Assembly: GCA_030655835.1 (NCBI GenBank)
Contig: JAUSPC010000156.1
Coordinates: 1 to 34,278 of the forward strand
Source of the DNA: Pelolinea sp.
Lineage (GTDB): Bacteria; Chloroflexota; Anaerolineae; Anaerolineales; Anaerolineaceae
Direction: 5' to 3'
DNA: 34,278 bases
Numbering within the stretch: position 1 is the stretch's first letter; the number at the start of each line of letters is the position of its first letter. This document shows positions 16,743 through 26,101 of the stretch, in pieces. The position numbers and the translations under genes were made by a program. The notes beneath the pieces were generated by a model that was not told the DNA's origin, did no database searches, and saw only the letters and a program-made list of their open reading frames with translations.

Positions 16743-18042
16743 AAAAACATCCTCACATAAAAAAGAGGTGTGTCCGATCTGCGGCGGGATAGGGTATGTC
16801 CGCCATGAACGGTCTATTGACGACCCGGATTTTGGTATTCTAGAGGTCTGCGAATGTCAGCGAGCTAGAAAGCAAAAAGAAAGTACACGGCGCTTGTATC
16901 AGGTCAGCAACCTGGATGTTTTTAAAAACATGACCTTTGAAAATTTTGCTATCAATGGCATTGGCGGCGGACTGGAAATTAATAAGACCCTTGAAGTAGC
17001 GTTCAATACATCCCAAAATTACGCCCACCATCTGAAAGGATGGCTGCTGCTTATGGGTGGATTTGGATGCGGAAAGACCCATCTGGCAGCTGCGATCGCG
17101 AACCAGGTGGTCTCATTTGGTGTCGAAACTCTTTTCCTGACCGTGCCCGATCTGTTGGATTGGCTGCGGTTTACTTTTTCATCCCAGGAGACAACGTACG
17201 AGAAACGTTTCGAGGAGATACGTGATATTAAATTTCTCGTCTTGGATGATCTGGGTACGCAGAATGCAACTGCCTGGGCTCAGGAAAAATTATTTCAAAT
17301 CATCAATTATCGCTACGTCCATAAACTGCCAACCGTTATTACAACCAATTTAAGCTGGGCTCAAATTGAAGATCGCGTCGGTTCCCGCTTGCAGGATCGT
17401 GAGTTGGTGGTCAAAGTGCAAATTGATGCGCAGGACTTCAGGAACCCTCTGGCCGATGGGGAAGTCTCTCCGATCTCATCGTTATCACAAATAAGCAGCC
17501 ACCGCACTTTTAAAATATTTAGTACCAGAAAATCAGAGAAACTGCCTTCTGACGCGCAGAAAAGCTTAGACCAAGCGTTTTACGTCGCGCAGCAGTTTGC
17601 AGATAAACCAAACGGATGGTTGGTGCTGATGGGCATGTACGGGACCGGGAAAACCCATTTAGCCGCCGCGATCGGTAAATATCGAGCCGCATTGGGTGAA
17701 GAACCCATTTTCACGGTTGTGCCTGACCTTCTCGATCATCTGCGGGCAACCTTCAGTCCCACGAGCTCTGTCTCTTATGATAATATTTTCAATCAGGTTA
17801 GGACAACAAAATTGTTAATTCTGGATGATCTGGGTACACAATCCGCAACTCCATGGGCGCGGGAAAAACTTTATCAGGTCCTGAATTTTCGTTATGAAAC
17901 GAAATTACCAACTGTGATCACCACTTCTGCCACGTTAAAAGAGATCGACCCAAGAATTCGCAGCCGTATGATGGATGAACGTGTCTGCCAGATCTATAAG
18001 ATCATTGTTCCTCCCTATCAAGGAAAACCGAAGAAAAATTAA
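16720..18042 (+). CDS. DnaC/DnaI-like AAA+ ATPase with N-terminal Cys cluster and two tandem AAA+ modules (putative helicase loader)
   Basis: ORF track begins at 16603; ATG 16720 (AAGGAG at 16711) or ATG 16663 are likelier starts. Walker A twice: GGFGCGKTH (17056-17082) and GMYGTGKTH (17632-17658). Walker B twice: FLVLDDLGTQ and LLILDDLGTQ. 'KLPTVITT' occurs in both halves. N-terminal CPICGG...CECQ. Confidence 0.9.
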   Translation: MEKSDTTKKTSSHKKEVCPICGGIGYVRHERSIDDPDFGILEVCECQRARKQKESTRRLYQVSNLDVFKNMTFENFAINGIGGGLEINKTLEVAFNTSQNYAHHLKGWLLLMGGFGCGKTHLAAAIANQVVSFGVETLFLTVPDLLDWLRFTFSSQETTYEKRFEEIRDIKFLVLDDLGTQNATAWAQEKLFQIINYRYVHKLPTVITTNLSWAQIEDRVGSRLQDRELVVKVQIDAQDFRNPLADGEVSPISSLSQISSHRTFKIFSTRKSEKLPSDAQKSLDQAFYVAQQFADKPNGWLVLMGMYGTGKTHLAAAIGKYRAALGEEPIFTVVPDLLDHLRATFSPTSSVSYDNIFNQVRTTKLLILDDLGTQSATPWAREKLYQVLNFRYETKLPTVITTSATLKEIDPRIRSRMMDERVCQIYKIIVPPYQGKPKKN

Positions 18043-18071
18043 CCAGGATATCAAGAAAGCGAAACACCATT

Positions 18072-18764
18072 ATGAAAAATCAATTTCAAGGCGCCATTTT
18101 CACACGCCTATTTCTGATCCGGCATGGTCAAACAGAATGGAATAAGAAAAAGATGATCCAAGGCGCTCTTGACATTCCACTGAATCAAGAGGGGATCCAA
18201 CAGGCAAAAACGGTATCAAAGAAAATGAGCGACCATTACCCATTCGACGTGCTTTTTTCAAGCCCGGCTGAAAGAGCATTGAAAACTGCTCAGATGATCA
18301 ATGGCAAATCTAACCGTGAAATATTGGTTGATCCCGACCTTATCGAGATCGATTTTGGCAGTCTAACCAATCACACACTTGATGATTTAGAATCTGAGCA
18401 AGCCGAATATATTGAGAAATTCAATCATTTCATTTCTACCAACCGTGACTTGGGAACAATTCGCCCCGAACTTCCAGATGGAGAACCAATTGCCAAAATT
18501 GAAGACAGAATACATTCTTTTTTGAACAAGATCTTACTACTGCATAAAGGACAGAAAATTGCTGTTGTATCTCACGGGAGTTTTCTAAAATGTTTAATCA
18601 CGTCTCTTTCCGGCGGATCTCTGAAAAATTACATGCCATATTGGATCGAGAACGCTTCTATATCCATTGTCGATTTTTACGGTCATCTTCCGATCATTCG
18701 GGTACTGAATGACAGCAGCCATCTCGATCAACCATTAGATTTTGCGGTTCCAAGAATAATATAG
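18072..18764 (+). CDS. Histidine phosphatase superfamily (phosphoglycerate mutase-like) protein
   Basis: 230 aa; 'LFLIRHGQTEWNKKKMIQGALDIPLNQEGIQQA', 'LFSSPAERALKTAQMI', 'VVSHGSFLKCLI'. Confidence 0.92.
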   Translation: MKNQFQGAIFTRLFLIRHGQTEWNKKKMIQGALDIPLNQEGIQQAKTVSKKMSDHYPFDVLFSSPAERALKTAQMINGKSNREILVDPDLIEIDFGSLTNHTLDDLESEQAEYIEKFNHFISTNRDLGTIRPELPDGEPIAKIEDRIHSFLNKILLLHKGQKIAVVSHGSFLKCLITSLSGGSLKNYMPYWIENASISIVDFYGHLPIIRVLNDSSHLDQPLDFAVPRII

Positions 18765-18767
18765 TGG

Positions 18768-18800
18768 TTTGATATTTTCCGACTGCAACCAAATATCAAA
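18768..18800. terminator. AT-rich hairpin between convergent genes (possible weak terminator)
   Basis: TTTGATATTT (18768-18777), 13-nt loop, AAATATCAAA (18791-18800); perfect 10-bp stem between the phosphatase and polA stop codons. AT-rich, no clear T-run. Confidence 0.35.
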
Positions 18801-18807
18801 TTATCAA

Positions 18808-21585
18808 TTATTCCAGGTCTTTTAGGTCGCCCCAATTCTTACCCCAGGCAACATCCGTCTCCAGAGGGATCGAAAGTACAAATGCGTTTTCCATTACCTC
18901 CTGAACAATCCGTATGGTCTCTTTTAGTTCAATTTCCGGACATTCCAGCAGCAATTCGTCATGAACCTGGATCAGTATTTTTGCTTTTAGGTTTTCGTTC
19001 CTGATCGCCTTGGGCAAGTGGATCATAGCGATCTTTAGAATATCCGCCGCTGTCCCCTGGATCGGTGCATTGATCGCTTCTCTTTCTGCCCGTGAACGTA
19101 CTTGCGCAGTTGCGGGATTTTTTAATTGCGGGAAATAACGCTTTCTGCCAAGCAGCGTTTCAACGTATCCTGCTTCCGCCGCGGTTTTGCGTATACCGTC
19201 CAGGTAGGCTTTTACACCAGGAAATTCCTGAAAATATGCTTTTACAAAATTTTCAGCTTCTGCGAGGGTTAAATTTGTTGTGCGAGTAAGTCCGAATGGG
19301 CTCATCCCATAGATCAGCCCGAAATTGATCGCCTTTGCATGTCTGCGTTGGTCTTTTGTCACATCTGTAAGCGGAACCTGGTAGATAGCGGCAGCTGTAG
19401 TCGCATGAATATCATGATGGGCTCTAAACGCATCTAGCATCGCTTTATCATTCGCCATATGCGCAACGATACGTAATTCTATTTGAGAATAATCAACGGA
19501 TACCAGCACATTTCCCTCTCCTGCGATAAACCCATGCCGCACTCGATGTCCAAGGGGTGTCCTGGTAGGGATATTTTGCAAGTTTGGATTAGACGACGCC
19601 AACCGGCCGGTGACTGATCCGGTCTGATTAAATGAAGTATGCACACGTCCGGTTCTTGGGTTGATCTGCTTTGGAAGGGCATCTAAATAGGTAGATACCA
19701 GTTTTGACAGCTCGCGATACTCCAATAGTAATTCAACAACCTCGTGCTGGTCTCGCATTTCTTCAAGCACGGAAGCCGCTGTCGAGAAATTACCGCTTTT
19801 GGTTTTATTACCTGAATCCGGCGGAGTGAGCCCAAGCGTTTCAAATAACACTTTTGATAACTGTTGGGTTGAATTGAGATTAAATTCATATCCAACTTTT
19901 TTATACATTGTTTTTGTGATCTCAACTAACCGATCGGATAATTCTTTTGAAAAAGTAAAGAAAAATTCTTTATCAACCGCGATCCCATTAAATTCCATAT
20001 CTTCCAGAACCGGAACCAACGGCATTTCGATCTCTTCGAAAATCTTATCCAGTTGATTCTTGATCAACCTTGCAGAGAGTATCTTTTCCAGTCTGAGTGG
20101 AATTTCAGCGTCGGCGCCCGCGTAACGAGCTGCCTCATCCACGGCGACAGTGTCCATTGTCATCTGGTTCCTACCGCTGCCGATCAATTCTTCAATGTGC
20201 GTCATCTTAACACCCAATTCCGCTTCTGCCATCTTTTTTAATCCCAACCTGCGGGACTCGGGTTCAATCACCCAGGCAGCAATCATCGTATCAAAACTGA
20301 GCGGCCTTGTATTTAAACCGTAGTTACGCAAAACCAGGCAATCATATTTAAGATTATGACCAATTTTCTTAATCGAAAGATCCGTGAAAGGACCCTGAAG
20401 CACGGCGATTACCGTCTCCGCGGCGAGTTGTTTTACACCATGTTTATGACCGATCGGGATGTAAAAAGCAGCACCTTCTTCAATAGCCAAAGATATTCCG
20501 ACTAGATCTGCGCTCATCGGATCTGTTGAGGTTGTCTCTGTATCAAAAGATATCTTCTTGGCTGTCTTCAGTTGCCCTGCTAATTTTTGTAACTTTTCCT
20601 CATCATCCACGATCTTAATCTCAATTTCGTATTCGGATGGAAAACCTAATTTCGCCGGCTGTTTCTCAAACAATGAAAGTTGTTCGCCGCCAGATATTAC
20701 ACCCTGCCCTAATAAATTCGCGAATCTGTTGGTCAAGGTTCGAAATTGAAGTTCATTAAATAGGGTTGTTACTTTCTTTAGATCGATGTTATCTGTGCGC
20801 GCCTGTTCCAGATCAATTTCAATATCTAAATTGGTCACAATTTTTGCCAGATCATAACTGAGGTATGCATCCTCTTTAAACTCTTCCAATAACTTCCTGG
20901 TTCTCCCGCTGATCGATTCAATATTCTCATAAATATCGTCCAGAGTCGGATATTTTTCTAGCAGGGAAGAAGCAGTCTTTGGGCCTACCCCTTTGATTCC
21001 CGGGATATTGTCGGATGTATCTCCCATCAGTGCTTTTAGATCAACAACCTGCTCGGGTTTGACCCCCATTTTCTTAACCACATCTTCCGGGAAATAATCT
21101 TTTGCATCTGACTGTTTTCCGCCGCCTGCGAGATTGACAATAATTCGATCTGTCACGAGCTGAAGCAGATCCCTATCCCCGGTGATGATCTTCACCCCCA
21201 TTCCCTTTGCCGCCGTTTTTCGGGCAATGGACCCGAGCACATCATCTGCCTCATACCCTTCCACCTCAAGTCTGGGAAAATTAAATGCGTCAACTAATTC
21301 ACGGATGCGCTCAATTTGCGGCACGAGTTCATCTGGCATCTTGGCGCGCGTAGCTTTGTAGTCAGGATAACGGTCATTTCGGAAAGTTTTCCCCGTATCA
21401 AATGCAACCGCTAAATATTCCGGTTTCTCACGGTCAAGAAGGCTCAGCAGAATGCTCGTGAATCCGTACGTCGCTGCGGTTGGCTCCCCAGAACGTGATT
21501 GGAAGCGCGCACCAGTTGCCATTAGCGCAAAATATGCCCGATAGGCAAGGGCATGACCATCAATTAGATACAGTGTTTTTGTCAT
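18808..21585 (-). CDS. polA: DNA polymerase I (5' nuclease, 3'-5' exonuclease and polymerase domains)
   Basis: 925 aa; 'LYLIDGHALAYRAYFAL', 'GDTSDNIPGIKGVGPKTASSLL', 'SFDTETTS', 'IGHNLKYDCLVL', 'YAGADAEIPL', 'LVSVDYSQIELRIVAHMA', 'RRHAKAINFGLIYGMSPFGL', 'ILIQVHDELLLECPE'. Confidence 0.98.
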   Translation of the reverse strand: MTKTLYLIDGHALAYRAYFALMATGARFQSRSGEPTAATYGFTSILLSLLDREKPEYLAVAFDTGKTFRNDRYPDYKATRAKMPDELVPQIERIRELVDAFNFPRLEVEGYEADDVLGSIARKTAAKGMGVKIITGDRDLLQLVTDRIIVNLAGGGKQSDAKDYFPEDVVKKMGVKPEQVVDLKALMGDTSDNIPGIKGVGPKTASSLLEKYPTLDDIYENIESISGRTRKLLEEFKEDAYLSYDLAKIVTNLDIEIDLEQARTDNIDLKKVTTLFNELQFRTLTNRFANLLGQGVISGGEQLSLFEKQPAKLGFPSEYEIEIKIVDDEEKLQKLAGQLKTAKKISFDTETTSTDPMSADLVGISLAIEEGAAFYIPIGHKHGVKQLAAETVIAVLQGPFTDLSIKKIGHNLKYDCLVLRNYGLNTRPLSFDTMIAAWVIEPESRRLGLKKMAEAELGVKMTHIEELIGSGRNQMTMDTVAVDEAARYAGADAEIPLRLEKILSARLIKNQLDKIFEEIEMPLVPVLEDMEFNGIAVDKEFFFTFSKELSDRLVEITKTMYKKVGYEFNLNSTQQLSKVLFETLGLTPPDSGNKTKSGNFSTAASVLEEMRDQHEVVELLLEYRELSKLVSTYLDALPKQINPRTGRVHTSFNQTGSVTGRLASSNPNLQNIPTRTPLGHRVRHGFIAGEGNVLVSVDYSQIELRIVAHMANDKAMLDAFRAHHDIHATTAAAIYQVPLTDVTKDQRRHAKAINFGLIYGMSPFGLTRTTNLTLAEAENFVKAYFQEFPGVKAYLDGIRKTAAEAGYVETLLGRKRYFPQLKNPATAQVRSRAEREAINAPIQGTAADILKIAMIHLPKAIRNENLKAKILIQVHDELLLECPEIELKETIRIVQEVMENAFVLSIPLETDVAWGKNWGDLKDLE

Positions 21586-21696
21586 AAGGACCTCTTAATT
21601 GATTGTACTATGCAGGATCTTCCCTACCCTTATTTTTGATACTTTGTCTAAAAATTGTAGTGGCGCAACCAAATTAATTATTTCGTTTGGTGACCT

Positions 21697-22488
21697 TTAT
21701 TTATTGTCCATTTCCGCTAATATACGAACTGCTTCGCTCCCCATTAACGCTAAGTTGCGAATGTTTTCTGTTGAATGATCAAAAACCTTTTCAGGGTCAT
21801 ATTCTCCATCATCCACAGCGGGGTTAAGCACATTGATCACTGAAGTGGCGATGCCTCCTGCCCGTAAACCCCACACTTTTGCGAGCACCAGGATCACACT
21901 TGCCTCCATCTCAGAAGCAACCACATTCAATCGTTTTAGATCTTCATAATGGTGTGCCCAATCGGACTGCCAGAATCCATTAAATGATCCTCCGGCTGCC
22001 TGCTGGCGGGCGTACAGCCCATCATGCGTACGTGTTGTCCCGACATGATATGAAATTCCAAGTACCTCCGCCGCCTGAATACATGCCTGGATCACTTCGT
22101 AATGCGCGACAGCTGGAAATTCGATCGGCGCGTACGCCCGTGAAGCGCCATCATAACGCGCGGCAGAGTCGAAGATGACCATATCGCCGTCTTTGACCTC
22201 ATCCTGGAATGTTCCGCAGGTTCCGATGCGCAAAAATGTTTTTGCACCCACTCGCGCCAACTCTTCGATTGCGATCGCGGTGGATGGAGCGCCAATGCCG
22301 GTGCTTGTACAGGTGATCGGTACATCCTTATATACCCCGGTATAGGTAACGTATTCCCTGTTCTCAGCAACTTTACGGGAAGAATCCCATGTATCAGCCA
22401 CAGTTTTTACTCTGCCCGGATCTCCCGGCAGCAGTACATACGGAGCGCAGTCCCCTTCATCTAATTGAATATGATATTGTTTTGCCAT
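21697..22488 (-). CDS. Nucleoside phosphorylase (uridine phosphorylase-like, hexameric PNP/UDP family)
   Basis: 'YVLLPGDPGRV', 'ENREYVTYTGVYKDVPITCTSTGIGAPSTAIAIEELARVGAKTFLRIGTCGT', 'EMEASVILVLAKVWGLRAG'. Track start is 22524; ATG 22488 with upstream GAGGT (minus strand) is likelier. Confidence 0.93.
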   Translation of the reverse strand: MAKQYHIQLDEGDCAPYVLLPGDPGRVKTVADTWDSSRKVAENREYVTYTGVYKDVPITCTSTGIGAPSTAIAIEELARVGAKTFLRIGTCGTFQDEVKDGDMVIFDSAARYDGASRAYAPIEFPAVAHYEVIQACIQAAEVLGISYHVGTTRTHDGLYARQQAAGGSFNGFWQSDWAHHYEDLKRLNVVASEMEASVILVLAKVWGLRAGGIATSVINVLNPAVDDGEYDPEKVFDHSTENIRNLALMGSEAVRILAEMDNK

Positions 22489-22578
22489 GTTGAATACCTC
22501 ACTTTTTAATTGTTTTACACTCAAGGTAAATAACTGATATTATCTGGTAATTCCTTATGAGATAATTATAGCGACCTT

Positions 22579-23286
22579 ATGGAATATCAATTACTACCTT
22601 GGGATACTGATTTTTTCAGCAAGAAAACCGGCAGGATCATTCCAACTGTGTTAGAGATTGATCGGTTATCTTCTATCCTGTCTGAGATGCGAAAAGAAGG
22701 ATACCACCTTGCTTATTGGCCTTCGGATGAAGAATGCGCATATGATATAGATCTGTTAGGTGGCATATTGGTCGACCGAAAGACCATTTTTGAGATCGAT
22801 CTGAATAATATTGACATGAACACTCTAGGCCTCCCCAGAAGCAAGCCCTACACCAGCGATATACCGATTTCCCAATTAGAAAAACTTGCCCTACAGAGCG
22901 GTGAATTTTCCCGCTTCGCAGTAGATCCAGGATTTTCCCGCGAGAATTTTTCCTCTCTCTATAAAACTTGGATGCGAAAAAGTGTGACTGGAGAAATGGC
23001 GGATGCGATCCTGGTCATCGTTCAGGCTAACCAAATAGCAGGTATGGTGACAGTTGCAAAATCACAGGGAGTTGGAAGCATCGGGTTGATCGCAGTGGAT
23101 GAAAATTTCCGCGGGAAGAAACTTGGACAGCAGCTTGTATACGACGCTCGCAGATGGTTCATCAAGAACGGATGCCATACCGCGCAGGTCGTAACGCAAG
23201 GGGATAATCTTCCTGCGTGTAATTTATATGAAAAATGCGGTTATCACAGGAAGACAACCGCATATTTTTACCATTTCTGGCTTTGA
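22579..23286 (+). CDS. GNAT-family N-acetyltransferase
   Basis: 235 aa; C-terminal 'GSIGLIAVDENFRGKKLGQQLVYDARRWFIKNGCHTAQVVTQGDNLPACNLYEKCGYHRKTTAYFYHFWL' is a GNAT motif A/B pattern. Confidence 0.85.
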   Translation: MEYQLLPWDTDFFSKKTGRIIPTVLEIDRLSSILSEMRKEGYHLAYWPSDEECAYDIDLLGGILVDRKTIFEIDLNNIDMNTLGLPRSKPYTSDIPISQLEKLALQSGEFSRFAVDPGFSRENFSSLYKTWMRKSVTGEMADAILVIVQANQIAGMVTVAKSQGVGSIGLIAVDENFRGKKLGQQLVYDARRWFIKNGCHTAQVVTQGDNLPACNLYEKCGYHRKTTAYFYHFWL

Positions 23287-23311
23287 GCGAACAGCTGGTT
23301 ATTCTAAATAA

Positions 23312-23719
23312 TTATCCCAATAATGCACTGGGGGTGAATGGGAACGGGACCAATTCCCGAACAGTCATATCACCTAAATAATTGCCGTCCTGATCGCCAC
23401 TGACCACCAGCCAATCCAACCCGAACTCAACCATCACCTGGCGGCACTGAGCGCAGGGATACCCTTCACTGGTCCCTGGACCGATCACTGCGATCGCTTC
23501 AAATTCCTTTTCGCCTTCAGACACCGCTTTCCAGATCGCCACACGTTCTGCACACACTGTAGCTCCATAAGAAACATTTTCAATGTTACCGCCCTGATAG
23601 ATCTTTCCGGTTTTGGTTAAAACCGCTGCTCCAACCCGATATTTAGAGTATGGGCAGTGCGCATTTTTAGATCCTTCAACTGCTGCTTTTAATAATGTAG
23701 CCTTCATTTCTTTGTTCAT
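23312..23719 (-). CDS. cdd: Cytidine deaminase
   Basis: 135 aa; 'NAHCPYSKYRVGAAVLTKTGKIYQGGNIENVSYGATVCAERVAIWKAVSEG', 'PCAQCRQVMVEF' zinc ligand motifs. Confidence 0.95.
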   Translation of the reverse strand: MNKEMKATLLKAAVEGSKNAHCPYSKYRVGAAVLTKTGKIYQGGNIENVSYGATVCAERVAIWKAVSEGEKEFEAIAVIGPGTSEGYPCAQCRQVMVEFGLDWLVVSGDQDGNYLGDMTVRELVPFPFTPSALLG

Positions 23720-23757
23720 TTTTTTCCCTTCATTTCATTGAATTTTTTTTATAATTT

Positions 23758-24705
23758 TTATTCCCATGGACATGGTATCGAATTGTAAACACCTCCAGAT
23801 TGGAAATCTAAACATGTGAAATCAATGGTTATTTCAACAATATCCCTATTTTCAGGACTTGGGTTCATTGATGTAGTGATCAATTTCTGGTACACGCCGG
23901 GACTTACCAGGTCTTCTATTGTTAACTTTAATGACAGGTCAGTGAAATTTCCTGACATCGCAGCAGCCCAATCAATTAATAACAGGGTGGTTTCCCTTTC
24001 ATAACTCGATCCTTGATCGCATTCCCATGATGTTAATTCGCGTGGGTCTGCCTGTAGACTTATGAAAACCTCGCCATCTTGATAATATCCATCAGTATGT
24101 ATCTCAAAAACATTTCCATCGATCTTTTCTGGTTCACAGATGCGGCGACCATCAGAAGATGCTGAAACTGATTGGTATGTTCCTCCTCCACTTTTTTCAC
24201 CTGCTAAGGTCCATTTATCATTTCCAGAAGGCGACAGCTGCAAGTTCTGCAAAGCTGTCGCTGAAAGGGCATAGTTATACCAATACTTTGGAGGAGTACA
24301 TGAATAATCTCCTCCATCCACATGATCTACTCCCCAGGGAGGTTGTCCGCAATCACCCACACCCCCTGCCCGATTAACCTGAATATCAAAATATATTTGA
24401 GCAAGAACGCTATCTTCATCAGCAAGAATTTTCTGGTCAATTTCATTCTCTGAATCTGCATTTGTATTTAATAAGCAGTCTTCTTTACACAAGTCTGAAT
24501 TTTCAGGTCCATCACATATCCCATCTCCACATCGATTTTCTGATTCCCCTGAAAAAGAATCGGAATCTGGGGATTTGTCACGTTCAATAATTGTGCAGCT
24601 GTTCAAAACAATTAATAGAATCAAAATTATGATATGTTTTCGTGTCATCGCCGCCTGTCTTTCTGGCCTTTTTTGACCGGGTTTCTTTTTAATCAGTTTT
24701 TTCAT
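23758..24705 (-). CDS. Putative lipoprotein with Cys-rich CGDGxCxxxENxxxCxxDC motif, otherwise uncharacterised
   Basis: 315 aa; hydrophobic segment followed by lipobox-like 'LNSC'; 'CGDGICDGPENSDLCKEDC'. True start may be ATG at 24648 (MTRKHIIILILL). Confidence 0.7.
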   Translation of the reverse strand: MKKLIKKKPGQKRPERQAAMTRKHIIILILLIVLNSCTIIERDKSPDSDSFSGESENRCGDGICDGPENSDLCKEDCLLNTNADSENEIDQKILADEDSVLAQIYFDIQVNRAGGVGDCGQPPWGVDHVDGGDYSCTPPKYWYNYALSATALQNLQLSPSGNDKWTLAGEKSGGGTYQSVSASSDGRRICEPEKIDGNVFEIHTDGYYQDGEVFISLQADPRELTSWECDQGSSYERETTLLLIDWAAAMSGNFTDLSLKLTIEDLVSPGVYQKLITTSMNPSPENRDIVEITIDFTCLDFQSGGVYNSIPCPWE

Positions 24706-24820
24706 TATATATGAAACTGGTTTTTTTCTCCTCAGGTTTCTCGATGTAAACGAATACCTTAGTTCCTAGTTTAATTTATGGGATAATAAGAACGAATTCT
24801 TACTTAGGAGATATCATATA

Positions 24821-26101
24821 GTGAGTTATCAAACGCTGTGTGTCCTTGGGCTTGGTTATATTGGTTTGCCAACCGCAAGCACTTTTGCCACTCATGGATT
24901 GAAAGTGATCGGTGTGGATACAAATCCAGCGATCGTTGAAAGTCTAAATAATGGCAAAGTCCACATTTTTGAACCCGGATTGCGGACATTGGTTCAGGCG
25001 GCCGTTCATTCAGGAAATTTGGTAATTAAAGATCAACCGCAGCCCGCGGACGCGTTCATCATTGCGGTGCCCACCCCATTTAAAGAAAATAAATTAGCCG
25101 ATCTCAGCTTTGTCACCGCCGCAGCAGAAGCGATCACCCCACATCTCAAAAAAGGAAATTTGGTCATTCTTGAGTCAACATCTCCACCGCGAACAACTGT
25201 GGACATTCTGCTGCCGATCTTAGAAAAAAGCGGGCTTTCAGCCGGGAAAGATTTTCAGCTTGCCTATTCTCCAGAACGCGTCCTCCCCGGGCAAATTCTG
25301 AGGGAATTAATTGAGAACGCACGTGTGATCGGCGGGATCAATGATGATTCCGCGAAAGCAGGCAAACTGCTGTACAGCACATTCGTGCGCGGCGAGATAT
25401 TCCTGACGGATGCCACAACCGCGGAGATGGTCAAATTAATGGAAAACACCTACCGGGATATCAACATTGCCGCTGCGAATGAATTCGCCCGTCTGGCTGA
25501 CCGCTTTCAAGTCGATATATGGGAAGCTATTTCTCTGGCTAACCGCCATCCGCGCGTAGAAATTCTTAATCCAGGTCCTGGCGTTGGTGGACACTGTATC
25601 AGTGTCGATCCATGGTTTTTTGTGGAAGCAGCCCCTGACCTGACAAGCCTGATCCATAGCGCCCGACAGGTAAACGATTCTCAACCAGAGTATGTGGTGA
25701 ATTTCCTTGAACGGAAAACCGGCAAACTAAACGGAAAAAAGATCACTGCTTTGGGATTAGCCTATAAGCCAGATGTGGATGACCTGCGCGAATCTCCTTC
25801 AATTGAAACAGTCATACATCTTCGTGATGCGGGCGCAAAAGTAACTGTTTACGAACCATTTGACACGGATCATTCTATTGAAGCAGTCATTTCCGCCCGA
25901 ACACTTCAAGAAGCAGTAACACAGGCAGACCTCATCATCCTGCTCGTTGGACATTCTCAACTCAAAGAGATCGATCCAACAGAACTTGCCAAAAACACCA
26001 GCGCTCGTACCGTGTTGGATACGGTCAATGGATGGAATAAACAAGAATGGCAAAAAGCCGGGTTTTCAATTTACAAATTGGGAGATGGGAAGCAACCATA
26101 G
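24821..26101 (+). CDS. wecC: UDP-N-acetyl-D-mannosamine dehydrogenase
   Basis: 426 aa, GTG start after TAGGAG; 'LCVLGLGYIGLPTASTFATHGLKVIGVD', 'IFEPGL', 'PERVLPG', 'MVKLMENTYRDINIAAANEFARLADRFQVDIWEAISLANRHPRVEILNPGPGVGGHCISVDPWF'. Confidence 0.93.
   Translation: MSYQTLCVLGLGYIGLPTASTFATHGLKVIGVDTNPAIVESLNNGKVHIFEPGLRTLVQAAVHSGNLVIKDQPQPADAFIIAVPTPFKENKLADLSFVTAAAEAITPHLKKGNLVILESTSPPRTTVDILLPILEKSGLSAGKDFQLAYSPERVLPGQILRELIENARVIGGINDDSAKAGKLLYSTFVRGEIFLTDATTAEMVKLMENTYRDINIAAANEFARLADRFQVDIWEAISLANRHPRVEILNPGPGVGGHCISVDPWFFVEAAPDLTSLIHSARQVNDSQPEYVVNFLERKTGKLNGKKITALGLAYKPDVDDLRESPSIETVIHLRDAGAKVTVYEPFDTDHSIEAVISARTLQEAVTQADLIILLVGHSQLKEIDPTELAKNTSARTVLDTVNGWNKQEWQKAGFSIYKLGDGKQP

Noticed and set aside
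22539-22566. ATTATCT-N14-AGATAAT inverted repeat between the nucleoside phosphorylase and GNAT genes
   Set aside because: Short 7-bp AT-rich arms in an AT-rich intergenic region; may be chance and partly overlaps a possible -10 element.
24787-24802. TAAGAA-CGAA-TTCTTA palindrome before wecC
   Set aside because: Only 6-bp arms; insufficient evidence for an operator.
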